Numbered from the stretch's first letter, positions 19,702 to 29,672 are shown. The stretch is DNA of 64,000 nucleotides from Acetobacteroides hydrogenigenes (GCF_004340205.1 NZ_SLWB01000001.1:124001-188000), one strand, 5' to 3'. Numbers and translations: made by a program. The notes: generated by a model from the letters alone, not told the origin.

Positions 19702-20700
19702 ATGCAAAACAATGCCCAGCAGAATATAAGCGCACAAAAGATAGTTGCCGTTGTAGCCGTATCGCTCTTTGCCATCAAAACGGCAGCGTGGTACATTACC
19801 GGATCTGTAGCCATTTTTACCGATGCCATGGAGAGCATCGTAAACGTGGTTGGCGGCGTTGTTGGCCTATACAGCCTTTACCTTTCTGCGGTTCCGCGCG
19901 ATAAGAATCACCCCTACGGACATGGAAAGGTTGAGTTCATATCGGCAGGATTCGAGGGTGCGCTAATTGCCATTGCAGGAGCGCTCATTATCTACAAATC
20001 GATACTGGCCCTTATATCACCCACCCCATTGGCTAAGCTCGACTACGGGATCTACCTTGTGCTCTTCTCGGCAATTGTAAACTACGGCGTTGGTCTAATG
20101 GCTATCCGCCAAGGCCGAAAGACCCGATCGCTAGCCCTTGTTGCCAGCGGCAAGCACCTTCAATCGGACACCTACACCACCCTAGGCATCATCGCTGGAC
20201 TAATCATCCTTAAGCTTACGGGGAAAACTTGGCTCGATGCCGTTACCGCGATGATCTTTGCAGGATTAATCATCTACCAAGGAGTAAAGATTGTTCGGCA
20301 TGCCCTTGCTGGAATTATGGACGAAGCCGACACGAAGCTCATATCCGAAGTTGTTGAGCACATCAATAGCAACCGCCGGATGCAGTGGGTAGACCTCCAC
20401 AACTTTCGAATTGTAAAGTACGGAGCGGTGTACCATATAGACTGCCACCTAACGGTACCTTGGTACATCACCGTAAAGGAAGCGCACATCGAGGCCAGCC
20501 AACTCGAAGGCCTTATCGTTGAAAAGTTCGGACCTAACGTAGAGATGAGCGTGCACGTGGAGGACTGCCACCTTTCGGCCTGCTCGATATGCGAGGTGAA
20601 GGACTGCATCCATAGAATTGCACCTCTCAACCAACGAGTAGAATGGACATCGGAGAATGTGGCAAACGCCAAGCGCCATACCGGAAACGAAACACGGTAA
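19702..20700 (+). CDS. Cation diffusion facilitator (CDF) metal transporter
   Basis: A 332-residue inner-membrane antiporter exporting a divalent metal (Zn, Fe, Mn, Co or Cd) for protons. Six hydrophobic segments fill the first 200 residues. FTDAMESIVN in segment 2 and SDTYTTLG in segment 5 carry the metal-site aspartates, and HPYGHGKVEF is the loop signature. The C-terminal cytosolic domain ends in a Cys/His-rich tail (EDCHLSACSICEVKDC), often seen in Bacteroidota members and likely to bind metal. The metal cannot be read. It converges with the Gcr-like gene, with only 5 bp between the stops. Confidence 0.85.
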   Translation: MQNNAQQNISAQKIVAVVAVSLFAIKTAAWYITGSVAIFTDAMESIVNVVGGVVGLYSLYLSAVPRDKNHPYGHGKVEFISAGFEGALIAIAGALIIYKSILALISPTPLAKLDYGIYLVLFSAIVNYGVGLMAIRQGRKTRSLALVASGKHLQSDTYTTLGIIAGLIILKLTGKTWLDAVTAMIFAGLIIYQGVKIVRHALAGIMDEADTKLISEVVEHINSNRRMQWVDLHNFRIVKYGAVYHIDCHLTVPWYITVKEAHIEASQLEGLIVEKFGPNVEMSVHVEDCHLSACSICEVKDCIHRIAPLNQRVEWTSENVANAKRHTGNETR

Positions 20701-20705
20701 AAACC

Positions 20706-22706
20706 CTAGCGCCTCCGCCTAGGAATCCTCAACGGGAGTATGTACTGGTGTGGAGCCCTAACAAAGTCTAGAACCAATACCCTTACCAGCCTTAGGTAAT
20801 CGGATGGGTTGGCTCCATGCGAGTATAGGGCTATTGCAATGGAAAGGCCAAAGCTCACAACAACGTTCATCAACCCAATACCAAAAACACCTACTGCCAC
20901 TTCGACAACCATCGCCAACGATGGAAGCCCTGGGTAATCGGCCAGCGCAATACCAAAGTTAGCAGCCGAGAATGTGACGTGGCGAATATCCAAGGGAAGT
21001 CCTATGAAGTGTCCTAGGGTAGATGTTGATCCAAGGAATAGCCCTAGCGCAACATTTCCGGCTATGTTCCCCATATTATTAGAAAGGTATTGCGCCAGCC
21101 TGCTAAGACGTCGCTCGCCAAGCAGCCGCCTCAACCCCCTGTGCGATTTAACCCGCAGGCAAAAGCTGTTGTGAAGAATCAAGTTATCGTAGTATCCGGC
21201 AATAAGCCCCGAGAGCATCAGGTACACCCCTGCAATGGCGGCATAGAAAAGCGAGAGGCTCGTCCAAGGGCTGATATCGCTCATAAGGGCAACGCTCTTC
21301 CCCGCATCAACAACATGTCCGCCGCCAATATAGGTAAGGCTAGCTGCTAGCAGCCATGCAAAAGGTAGCGATGCCATTACGTTACCCAGCAGCGACACAA
21401 ACTGGCTTCGGGCAATCTGGCGTATCAGCAGCAACGTATCGGGAGTAACAAGCTGGTCGGTGCTTCCGTTGGCTAGAGTTTTGGCTATGGTAGAGGCTGT
21501 CATGGCAGGCTGCTTGGTGGCAAGGGTAAAGTGCAGCATGTATATGGCAACAAACCCCATTGCATAGTTAAGGCTGTAGCCTACGGCTGTGCCTAAAGGC
21601 GACAGCGGCAGGTACGACACGCCAAGCTTAAGGCAGGCCAAAATTCCCACAACCAATCCCCCCCCAAGAGCACCCCTAAACATCTGAGCATACTCTTTCA
21701 GGTTGGCCACCTTGTAGTGTTCGCCCGTCTTCGAGGTGTTTACAGCTATCTTATAAAGAAGCAACCGAGTGTTGGTGTGCAGGTGCTTGCGGATGCTGTT
21801 CCTCTGCTTTTCAACCTTAACGAGGTGTACCATTAGGTTCGAAATCCCGTCGTCTACCCGCTTACGATCAGAAGACCAAATGGTGATAAAGAGCATGGCA
21901 TAGCGCTCTACCTGCTGCTCGAACCGCTTAATCAGGTAGATGAAGTGCATGCTAACTCCGTAGCGATCCTTATTCTCGTAGATGTGATCGATGAGCTTTC
22001 GGCACCTATCCAGATGGCCAAGGATGGCCTCTTCGAAGCGGATTACCTCGTGGGTTGAGGCAGGGTTGCTGCGCGCCTTTACCAGCTTGTTGGTGGCCCG
22101 CGCCAGCTCCAGAAACGGGGAGTTAATATTCTCCAGTTCGGGCAGCTTCGAGTCGATTTCGGGCTCGTAGGCAATGGCGGTGATGCGCTGGGCCAGCACA
22201 ATGAGCGAATCGGCAATGGCACCTTCGAGACCCGACAGCTCGAGCGGCACTCCGGATTTACGGAGCGCCTCTACAAAGCGGTGCCAGCTGGCGTACGAAA
22301 GCATGGAAAGCCAAAGGTAGTCGGTTCGACGATGGAATACCTCGTGCAGCAGCAGTCGGGCATCGTTGTCGGGGTAGTACTCGGGCAGGAACTTACGGTT
22401 TAGCTTGGCCACCAGGTCGGACCAGAAGCTACGGGTTGATACGATTCCGCTTTCGGTAAACAGCTTCTCGAAGCTGTGGCTCCTAAGCACGCCAAAAAGG
22501 TTATCGGCGACCCTCCCGGCAAGCTGAACATCGTGCTCGAGCAGCTCTACCAGCCACCCAAAGCGCTCTTGGGCGTAACCAGTATCGGAGGCAACGCTGG
22601 GCCGAACCAGCCCAACCAAATCCACCAGCACCTGCTTGGGGCTTCGACCCCCATCGTCCATCAGCAGCCTTAGCTCGCCTTCAAAAGCATCCTTATCCAT
22701 ACGCAT
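20706..22706 (-). CDS. Gcr-family (so-called site-specific recombinase) membrane protein
   Basis: 666 residues. The N-terminal 330 residues are helical and soluble. The second half has about six to seven hydrophobic segments, beginning GALGGGLVVGILACLKLG and including the family word TKQPAMTAS. This matches the family named after neisserial Gcr and annotated site-specific recombinase. No tyrosine or serine recombinase motif is visible, and the membrane segments make a recombinase unlikely. An in-frame ATG (MDKD) lies 6 bp further in. No partner is evident; the only near gene is the convergent metal transporter. Confidence 0.65.
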   Translation of the reverse strand: MRMDKDAFEGELRLLMDDGGRSPKQVLVDLVGLVRPSVASDTGYAQERFGWLVELLEHDVQLAGRVADNLFGVLRSHSFEKLFTESGIVSTRSFWSDLVAKLNRKFLPEYYPDNDARLLLHEVFHRRTDYLWLSMLSYASWHRFVEALRKSGVPLELSGLEGAIADSLIVLAQRITAIAYEPEIDSKLPELENINSPFLELARATNKLVKARSNPASTHEVIRFEEAILGHLDRCRKLIDHIYENKDRYGVSMHFIYLIKRFEQQVERYAMLFITIWSSDRKRVDDGISNLMVHLVKVEKQRNSIRKHLHTNTRLLLYKIAVNTSKTGEHYKVANLKEYAQMFRGALGGGLVVGILACLKLGVSYLPLSPLGTAVGYSLNYAMGFVAIYMLHFTLATKQPAMTASTIAKTLANGSTDQLVTPDTLLLIRQIARSQFVSLLGNVMASLPFAWLLAASLTYIGGGHVVDAGKSVALMSDISPWTSLSLFYAAIAGVYLMLSGLIAGYYDNLILHNSFCLRVKSHRGLRRLLGERRLSRLAQYLSNNMGNIAGNVALGLFLGSTSTLGHFIGLPLDIRHVTFSAANFGIALADYPGLPSLAMVVEVAVGVFGIGLMNVVVSFGLSIAIALYSHGANPSDYLRLVRVLVLDFVRAPHQYILPLRIPRRRR

Positions 22707-22943
22707 CCATCGTTAAGCAACCCATGCATCTTGCTAAGATAGCTATTGAAACCGAGAAAAGAGCATCTGCCTTTGCCTTCGAAATGTTTGTTAACAAGAA
22801 ACATCTTGCTAACTTTAGGACACTCTTGCGGCTCGTCCAGATGTAGCGATCTGCCAGCAACCCTGCTAGGGCTGTAGGAGCACCCAAAATAGATTAAAGC
22901 CATGCAGCTACATGGTCGTACGAATTTCAAAAACTTTACGCCT

Positions 22944-23420
22944 ATGAAAAGTTCGATTACCGACAAGCTGGTGAAAGATCATCTAAAAGAAATTGAGGAG
23001 CACATAACCGCGCTCGAACAGCTGGTGAACCCCAATACGCCCGTCATCACCAACGAGGATCGACACCTGTACGGCAGAGGCGGCGGAAACGCCAACAAGC
23101 TGTTGGTTGCCGATGTGTCGCAGCTCGCCAAAACTCAGCCGCAGCTGAACTCCCCGCTGATTGACTGGTCCGAATTCGCCAGCGACAACCTAGCCGGAAG
23201 CACCATTGGGGGCTGGGTGTCGCGGATTAACGCCGTTGCCTACAAGCTCGAAAGCGCCAAGATGATGCACGAGTTCGACAACTACAACGACGCCATCGAC
23301 CAGTACGCCCATCTTCAGTACCTAACCCGAAACAACGTACAGGGTGCCAGCGAGGCCTACAACCAGCTTAGGGGGCACTTCAGGAAGGGTAAGGCTAGCA
23401 AGGATAAGCCCGACAAGTAG
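22944..23420 (+). CDS. Small conserved helical protein, function unknown
   Basis: 158 residues from the ATG at 22944 (MKSSITDKLVKDHLKE). The upstream in-frame ATG at 22902 would add a polar stretch with no obvious role. The protein is soluble, without signal or membrane segments, and predicted mostly helical (KDHLKEIEEHITALEQLV, then SRINAVAYKLESAKMMHE). It ends in a Lys-rich tail. No motif I recognise. It stands alone, with a strong terminator 150 bp downstream, and the codon use looks normal for the region. Confidence 0.6.
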   Translation: MKSSITDKLVKDHLKEIEEHITALEQLVNPNTPVITNEDRHLYGRGGGNANKLLVADVSQLAKTQPQLNSPLIDWSEFASDNLAGSTIGGWVSRINAVAYKLESAKMMHEFDNYNDAIDQYAHLQYLTRNNVQGASEAYNQLRGHFRKGKASKDKPDK

Positions 23421-23570
23421 CGTATGGCCATCCAACAGTAGGGTATCACTACACACAGCACAAGTATCACGAACCAGACGTACCGGCTGTCAGGGATAGC
23501 TGGTGTAAGCCTCCTGATTCAGGACTCGTAATACGCGATCCCATAACAGGGTTGCGGAATAGCGTACCAC

Positions 23571-23593
23571 AGGTTCCTTCGGGAACCTTTTTT
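23571..23593 (+). terminator. TTCG-loop intrinsic terminator
   Basis: AGGTTCC, loop TTCG, GGAACCT, then a run of T. It is a textbook stem-loop on the plus strand, 150 bp past the small helical gene. The distance leaves room for an unannotated transcript between 23430 and 23570. Confidence 0.85.
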
Positions 23594-23690
23594 ATGGGGT
23601 TGGCTTTGTTTAAGGTCCACCCAAACGGCATTAGCGCCACCCCTAGCGCCGATTCGGACCGGTGCGATGACCGATCGGGACCACCCCTAG

Positions 23691-23822
23691 GACCGGTACG
23701 GCGATGGCCTAACCGATCAACGAACCACCCCCAAGACCGGTACGGCGATGGCTTAACCGATCAACGAACCACCCCCAAGACCGGTACGGCGATGGCTTAA
23801 CCGATCAACGGACCACCCCCAA
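23691..23822. repeat. Three 44-bp tandem repeats
   Basis: Three units of 44 bp beginning GACCGGTACGGCGATGGC and ending CCACCCCCAA, nearly identical, with a decayed copy before them (from about 23651) and a fragment after. Because 44 is not a multiple of three, the frame cannot stay open, so the array is not coding. Each unit splits loosely into two 22-bp halves. Confidence 0.9.
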
Positions 23823-24233
23823 GACCGATCGGAAGTAGGGCTAGGCCATCGGCCGATCTGGCATCACCCCTCTCCGAAGCGATGCTGAGCCATCCAAGAG
23901 CCAGGATAAGCTAGCCGTAGGGCATCGTCGGCTCAACCTATGGGGAAATTGCATCAGACAGCCTATCGCCGCCACATTAAGCGTTCGGAAAGATGGGATA
24001 AATGAAAAATAATCATAAACCGACACGCCAATGCAAAGATTTGCCCTTTAAGATACCGTCCAAATCACCATTACAAGTCTCTTGCCTTAAGAGTAAAAGA
24101 GCAAAACCCCATCCATACGCCCCTTGTCGGCCAAAAACCGTTTAATACTTTATAAGAATCCATCGCACAGCAAGCCCTTTTATGAGACATAAAAATAAAT
24201 AGTTTCGACACCGCTACATTTTTAAATAAAACT
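23823..24233. other. Intergenic leader of the sensor gene
   Basis: About 400 bp without a supported gene. A near-match to the -7 box (TACATTTT, 24215-24222) lies 12 bp before the sensor's ATG. Nothing else structured was noticed. Confidence 0.35.
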
Positions 24234-26594
24234 ATGTTGGAATCATTCAGGGGCTTCTTTTCGCTTAAGAAGCATCAAACTTTAAGGGGGAAAGTTTTCA
24301 AATTGGTGGGAATCTCGTTTAGTTCAATTCTACTTCTGACGGGGGTATTCTTCACCTACACGAACTGGAGCAACAGTACGTCGAACGCACAAAAGTACTA
24401 CATCGAACAGGCTCAGGTAAACGCCACCGGAGCCAAGATGCGCACCTACCGAGCCATTGGTACCGTTCGAACGCTCAGCATTGCCATCGACAACCTAATC
24501 GAAGAGAGGAAGACGCTACAGGATAGCACCATTTCGCACCTTCTTAACGATGTCACCCAAAGGCTGACCAAGTACAACGACATCACGCTCTACCATGCGG
24601 CCTACATATCGCTGGATAGGCGATACCTACAGGCTGGCAACGGAGATGGCCGGGCCACCTTTATCTCGACAGAGGACAAGGTAGGGATGACCCGCATCGA
24701 TAAGCCGAACTTCGACCAGAGCGAGCTCGACCAGTGCCTTCAGCGCTCGGAGACGGAACGAAAGACAGCCATCTCGCGCCCCTACATGAGCAGCTATCCC
24801 AACGGATCGCCCTCGGCTTTTGTGGCGTCGATATCGGCTCCAATTGAGTACAAGAATAAGGTAATCGGCAGCGTGGCCGTAGACATCCCGCTGCAACAGC
24901 TACAGCGCATCATCAAAAAAACGGAGGTTCCCGAAGGGGCATCGGCCTACCTGATATCCCACGATGGTCAGGTGGTTGCCCACACCAACGACGCAATGAA
25001 CGCCAAGCCGCTCCCCAGCGATACCGATCCCAAGCTGATGGAGACCATCCAGTCCATCACCCACGACAAGAACAACCAAACTCCTCACTTCGTCGATTTA
25101 AATGGCAAATCGCACTTTGTGGTTCCGGTAAATGTCGATCAAACCTACACCACCTGGGCGTTTGGCCTATCCATTCCGAATAACGAGCTCTACAAGAAAG
25201 CACGCACCAACACCCTTATCGCCATTTTGGTGTCCTTGGTAGGCCTTGCAATTGGCCTCGCGTTGAGCCGCTTTATTGCAACACGAATCACCGAGCCTAT
25301 TAACGAGATCAACCAAAGCATCAACAAGCTGGGCAAGGGCGAGGTTAAGAGCATAACCAAGCTGAACTCGGACGATCAAACCGAAATTGGTCAGATATAC
25401 CGCTCCATGAACAACCTGATTGACTCGCTAGGAAGCGCAGTCCACTTTGCCTTCGAGATCGGCAAAGGGAACTTCAACGAGAACCTAGCCCGCCAAAGCG
25501 ATAACGACGACATCAGCAATGCCCTTATAGAGATGAAGGAAAGCCTAATCCGCAGTAAGGAGCAGGAGCAGCAGCGCCAGCAGGAGGAGCAGATCAACAA
25601 CTGGGCCAACGAAGGGGTAGCCAAATTCTCCGAAATCCTTCGCAGCAACCATACCGATATAAAGGAGCTGTCGCACCAGATCATCAGCAACCTGGTTCGC
25701 TACCTAGGCATTAACCAAGGAGGCCTATTCGTTCAGAACGACAGCGAAAAGCAATACCTGGACATGACAGCCTGCTTTGCCTACAGCCGTCGTAAGATGA
25801 TGGAACAACGCTTTGAGGTTAACGAAGGCCTTGTTGGCCGCTGCTTCGTAGAAGCCGAGCCCATATACCTGCTGGAGGTTCCAGAAAGCTACATTACCAT
25901 AACCTCTGGCCTAGGCGATACGCCTCCTAGGTGCCTTCTCCTTGTTCCGCTTAAGGTTGATGGAGAAGTAAACGGAGTAATCGAACTTGCATCGCTGGAG
26001 CCAATCGCCGAGTATAAGGTAAAGTTTGTGGAGAAGGTGGCCGAGAGCATTGCCTCTACGCTCAAAAACGTGCGCATCAACGAGCATACCGCTAAGCTAC
26101 TCGAACAAACCAAAATTCAGGCCGAAGAGATGGCTGCAGCAGAAGAGGAAATGCGCCAGAACCTTGAGGAGCTACAATCAACGCAAGAGGAGATGGCCCG
26201 TGTTCAAGAAGAGCAAAAGCGTGCAATGGACAAGGTTACAACCGACAACCAAATGTTCGAAGCACTACTTCGAAGCACATCGGAGTATGTTTACTTTAAG
26301 GACAGCTCGGGCCGCTACGTAAAGGCCAGCGAATCTGCCCGAATGCTGCTTGGCGTAGATCGAATAGAGGAGGCCCTCGGCAAAACAGCCTTCGACCTAT
26401 TCCCCGCTGACGTTGCCCAAGAAATAGACAAGGAAGACCAAGCCGTTATGAAAAGTCAAACACCGCTCCTAAAGCAGCAAGGAAAGCTAACCTATAAGGA
26501 CGGAACAACCAAAACGGTAGAGAAGAATAAGTACCCAGTTAAGAATACAGGACAAGAGGTCGTTGGATTAATTTCAATATACAAAGAGGTGTAA
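24234..26594 (+). CDS. Membrane sensor dCache-HAMP-GAF-PAS without an output domain
   Basis: 786 residues. Membrane segment 1 is at about 22-42, followed by a periplasmic double-Cache domain (about 45-315; AYLISHDGQVVAHTND and the preceding SVAVDIPLQQLQ are typical), membrane segment 2 at about 325-345, HAMP (about 346-400), a GAF domain (about 470-620; NEGLVGRCFVEAEPIYL), a Gln/Glu coiled coil (620-680) and a PAS domain to the end (VYFKDSSGRYVKAS). The protein binds an external small ligand and passes a signal inward. No kinase, cyclase, phosphodiesterase or chemotaxis-receptor module follows, and the stop is clean and followed at once by a terminator, so it does not look truncated. It may signal through a partner encoded elsewhere. 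Confidence 0.85.
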   Translation: MLESFRGFFSLKKHQTLRGKVFKLVGISFSSILLLTGVFFTYTNWSNSTSNAQKYYIEQAQVNATGAKMRTYRAIGTVRTLSIAIDNLIEERKTLQDSTISHLLNDVTQRLTKYNDITLYHAAYISLDRRYLQAGNGDGRATFISTEDKVGMTRIDKPNFDQSELDQCLQRSETERKTAISRPYMSSYPNGSPSAFVASISAPIEYKNKVIGSVAVDIPLQQLQRIIKKTEVPEGASAYLISHDGQVVAHTNDAMNAKPLPSDTDPKLMETIQSITHDKNNQTPHFVDLNGKSHFVVPVNVDQTYTTWAFGLSIPNNELYKKARTNTLIAILVSLVGLAIGLALSRFIATRITEPINEINQSINKLGKGEVKSITKLNSDDQTEIGQIYRSMNNLIDSLGSAVHFAFEIGKGNFNENLARQSDNDDISNALIEMKESLIRSKEQEQQRQQEEQINNWANEGVAKFSEILRSNHTDIKELSHQIISNLVRYLGINQGGLFVQNDSEKQYLDMTACFAYSRRKMMEQRFEVNEGLVGRCFVEAEPIYLLEVPESYITITSGLGDTPPRCLLLVPLKVDGEVNGVIELASLEPIAEYKVKFVEKVAESIASTLKNVRINEHTAKLLEQTKIQAEEMAAAEEEMRQNLEELQSTQEEMARVQEEQKRAMDKVTTDNQMFEALLRSTSEYVYFKDSSGRYVKASESARMLLGVDRIEEALGKTAFDLFPADVAQEIDKEDQAVMKSQTPLLKQQGKLTYKDGTTKTVEKNKYPVKNTGQEVVGLISIYKEV

Positions 26595-26633
26595 TATGGG
26601 AATGTAAGAGGGAATTAAAGCACCTTGAATTGC

Positions 26634-26675
26634 GAGAAAGGCGGGACTCTAAGAGTTCCGCCTTTCTCATTTATT
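26634..26675 (+). terminator. Intrinsic terminator of the sensor gene
   Basis: A stem of 13 bp starting GAGAAAGGCGG and closing CCGCCTTTCTC, with a 9-base loop and a T-rich tail. Confidence 0.85.
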
Positions 26676-26725
26676 TTTAGACACCAGAGGAAGGTGAAGG
26701 ATAACGAATCTTTAAGCCCCCCTTG

Positions 26726-29197
26726 CTAAACATCCAGTTTCACGATGGTGATGCCGGCACCGCCCAGTTCCTCGCGCTCGTCGCTGAAGGACTTCACCAG
26801 GTCGACCGTTTTGAGGTAGTCGCGAATAAGCTGCTTTAGGATACCGTTACCCTTGCCGTGCAGGATGCGCAGGTCGGAGATGCTGAGCATGATGGCCTCA
26901 TCTACCAGGTCGCGCACCATCTCCAGCGCCTCGTCGGCGCGCATGCCGCGCAGGTCGACGTTGCTCTTAAAGTTGTTGCGGCGGGTGCTCATCTCCACCA
27001 CGGTCGACGAAACGGTACGGTCTTCGCGGATCTTCTGCTGGTACTCGGCGTTGGAGGCTCTATCCAGTTTCTCCACCTTTACCGATGTGTAGATGTTTCC
27101 AAAGGCGACGGTTGCGTTTTTACCGGAGATTTGGGTGATTTCGCCAACGGCATCCTGCCCTCTAAGACGAACCTTATCGCCAACTTCGAAGGGCTTTTGC
27201 GCCTTCGCCGTTGGAACCTTAATCTCTTTTTCGACCTTTTCAGACTTCCGCTCTTGGCGCTGGCGCAGCTGCTCCATCTTACGGGCGATGCGTGTATCCT
27301 CGTCTTCCGATTCCGACTCGATACGCTCCTTCTCCTTTTCGAACTGTTGACGGGCTAAGCGCGTCTTTTCGCGTTCGGCGTTGCTCTCCTTAATCTCACG
27401 AATGGTACGCTCGATGCTCTTGTTGGCCTCGGAGAGAATCGTCTTAGCCTCAACCTTTGCCTTTTCTACCACATCCTTACGCAGGTCCTTAATCTCCAAG
27501 AGATCCTTTTCGAACTTAGCCACCAGCTCGTCTAACCGCTTTTCGTTGCGCTTAATCTTATCGCGCTTGCCCTCCCAGTAGTTCTTGTCGCGGGCAATCT
27601 GCCGAAGCTGCTTCTCCATGCTCACGTACTCGTCGCCCACCTTTTCGGAGGCCGAGGCAAGCACGCTCTCGGGCAAGCCGATCTTTCGCGCAATCTCGAA
27701 GGCAAACGAGCTGCCGGGCTTGCCCATCTCCAGCTTAAACAGCGGCTGGATGTTGGTAACGTCGAACATCATTGCCCCGTTGACGATACCCTTGGCGTTC
27801 GACGCGAAGTACTTTAGGTTGGAGAAGTGGGTGGTGATCACCCCAAAGGTCTTCCGCTCTAGGAACTGGCCCAGCAGCGCCTCGGCGATTGCTCCACCAA
27901 CGGTAGGCTCGGTTCCCGAACCAAACTCATCAATAAGGATGATAGACTTGGGGCTGATGCTGCGTAGGAACATCTTCATGTTGAGCAGGTGCGAGCTGTA
28001 GGTGCTCAGGTCGTTCTCCAGGCTCTGCTCATCGCCAATATCTATAAGAAGGCTTTCGAAGATTCCCATCTCCGATATCTCGGATAGCGGAACCAGGAAG
28101 CCCGATTGCACCATGTACTGCAGCAGCCCAACCGTGGTAAGGCATACCGATTTACCTCCGGCGTTAGGCCCCGATATCAGCAGCAGGTGGGTATCCTTGT
28201 TCAGCTCGATGTTGAGCGGAACCACCTGCTTGCCCTCCTTCTTCAGGGTAAGCATCAGGATTGGGTGCTTGGCGTTGCGCCAACTCAGGTGCGGATAGTC
28301 GACCAAAATCGGCTTTACCGCATCGATATCTAGCGCCACCTTGGCCTTTGCCTTAACGAAATCGACCGTAGCCATATAGTCGATGGCGCCCAACAGATCG
28401 GGCAGCATCGGGCGCAGGCCGTCGGCAAAGGTGGTTAGGATTACCACAATCTCGCGGCGCTCGTCATAGTAGAGCTCCTTTATCTCGTTGTTGAGCTCAA
28501 CCACCTCTATGGGCTCAATGTAGAAGGTCTTTCCGGTGGCCGATTCGTCATGAACGAATCCCTTTATCTTACGCTTGTTGGCAGCGCTCACCGGAATCAC
28601 GGGTCGCCCCTCGCGGATGGAAATCTGTACGTCCTCGTCTACCACACCGCTAGCTTGGGCGCTCTTAAGGATGGCAGCCATCCTGCGCGATATCTGCGAC
28701 TCCTTAGCGCTGATCTCTCGGCGAATCTCCAGCAACCTTGGCGAAGCGTTATCCTTCACCTTGCCAAATCGGTCGATGATGCCATCGATACCTGCAACCA
28801 CCGACGGGAATGCGCTTATCCCCTCCGACATGCGCACGAAGTAGGGGTACTTCTCCGCATCAACCCTTCGGAGGAAACTGAGGATGGAGTTTACCACGTC
28901 CAGCGCGCTACGGAGCAGCACCATTTCGTTGGGATCTAGAAAGGTGCCAATAACGGCCAGCTTCTTCAGGAGGTTGTCCACGTTAACGTAGCCCGTCTGA
29001 GGGAAGCCCTCCTCCATCATAAGGATTTGGCGGAGCTCTTCCACTAGGCATATCTCGCGGGTAATCCACTCGTAATTGGTGGATAGCTTAACGACATGCA
29101 ACTTCTCCTTAGCCAGCTCGGTAGCGCAGTAGCGCTCGGTTAGCTGTCGGATTCGGTCGAATCCAACCTTTTCCTCAAAAGTATTTGGGTAAATCAA
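26726..29197 (-). CDS. mutS2: MutS2 family ATPase/nuclease
   Basis: A MutS-family protein without the mismatch-binding domain. In other bacteria MutS2 suppresses recombination or splits collided ribosomes. The clamp/core region is followed by the P-loop ISGPNAGGKSV (about residues 330-340), Walker B IILIDEFGSGTEP, a long Glu/Arg coiled coil, a KOW-like stretch (FEVGDKVRLRGQDAVGEI) and a C-terminal Smr domain (VDLRGMRADEA ... ILHGKGNG). No ATG lies near the conserved N-terminus. The family start (IYPNTFEEKVGF) is preceded by TTG at 29197, which I chose; another TTG at 29224 would add nine residues. Typical total length, about 823. Confidence 0.9.
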   Translation of the reverse strand: MIYPNTFEEKVGFDRIRQLTERYCATELAKEKLHVVKLSTNYEWITREICLVEELRQILMMEEGFPQTGYVNVDNLLKKLAVIGTFLDPNEMVLLRSALDVVNSILSFLRRVDAEKYPYFVRMSEGISAFPSVVAGIDGIIDRFGKVKDNASPRLLEIRREISAKESQISRRMAAILKSAQASGVVDEDVQISIREGRPVIPVSAANKRKIKGFVHDESATGKTFYIEPIEVVELNNEIKELYYDERREIVVILTTFADGLRPMLPDLLGAIDYMATVDFVKAKAKVALDIDAVKPILVDYPHLSWRNAKHPILMLTLKKEGKQVVPLNIELNKDTHLLLISGPNAGGKSVCLTTVGLLQYMVQSGFLVPLSEISEMGIFESLLIDIGDEQSLENDLSTYSSHLLNMKMFLRSISPKSIILIDEFGSGTEPTVGGAIAEALLGQFLERKTFGVITTHFSNLKYFASNAKGIVNGAMMFDVTNIQPLFKLEMGKPGSSFAFEIARKIGLPESVLASASEKVGDEYVSMEKQLRQIARDKNYWEGKRDKIKRNEKRLDELVAKFEKDLLEIKDLRKDVVEKAKVEAKTILSEANKSIERTIREIKESNAEREKTRLARQQFEKEKERIESESEDEDTRIARKMEQLRQRQERKSEKVEKEIKVPTAKAQKPFEVGDKVRLRGQDAVGEITQISGKNATVAFGNIYTSVKVEKLDRASNAEYQQKIREDRTVSSTVVEMSTRRNNFKSNVDLRGMRADEALEMVRDLVDEAIMLSISDLRILHGKGNGILKQLIRDYLKTVDLVKSFSDEREELGGAGITIVKLDV

Positions 29198-29338
29198 GAT
29201 GTTTATATGTGTTTGGTGATGCAAATTTAATCACCCACTACGGTTTCGTCAAATCGGGAAGCTAGTTAGTTGCCAAGCGCATGCAAATTATCGAAAGGTT
29301 TTTCTAACTTTATCGCTATAAACCTAATGCTCCTAATT

Positions 29339-29653
29339 ATGATTGTTAGTACAACTCCATCCATCGAGGGACGTCAGATAGTGGAATACCTCGGTATTGT
29401 AACTGGTGAAACCGTAATCGGTGCTAATATTTTCAGAGATTTTATGGCAGGCATTCGCGATATCGTTGGTGGTCGATCTTCGTCGTACGAAGAGGTGCTT
29501 AAGGAGGCAAAGGATACTGCGCTCCGCGAAGCTATCGACGACGCTATTCGCCTTGGAGCCAATGCGGTTGTCGGCATCGATATCGACTACGAAACCATAG
29601 GCCAAAGCATGCTAATGGTATCGGTAAGTGGCACTGCCGTAAGGCTTCTATAG
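29339..29653 (+). CDS. YbjQ/UPF0145 family protein
   Basis: 104 residues from the ATG at 29339 ([11 protein letters not shown]); a longer open frame upstream is not conserved in this family. [18 protein letters not shown] and [14 protein letters not shown] are the conserved stretches. The family forms pentamers of unknown role, sometimes described as heavy-metal binding. The gene is monocistronic, diverges from mutS2 and has its own terminator. Confidence 0.85.
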   Translation: MIVSTTPSIEGRQIVEYLGIVTGETVIGANIFRDFMAGIRDIVGGRSSSYEEVLKEAKDTALREAIDDAIRLGANAVVGIDIDYETIGQSMLMVSVSGTAVRLL

Positions 29654-29672
29654 CCCACTAAACGATGACGAT

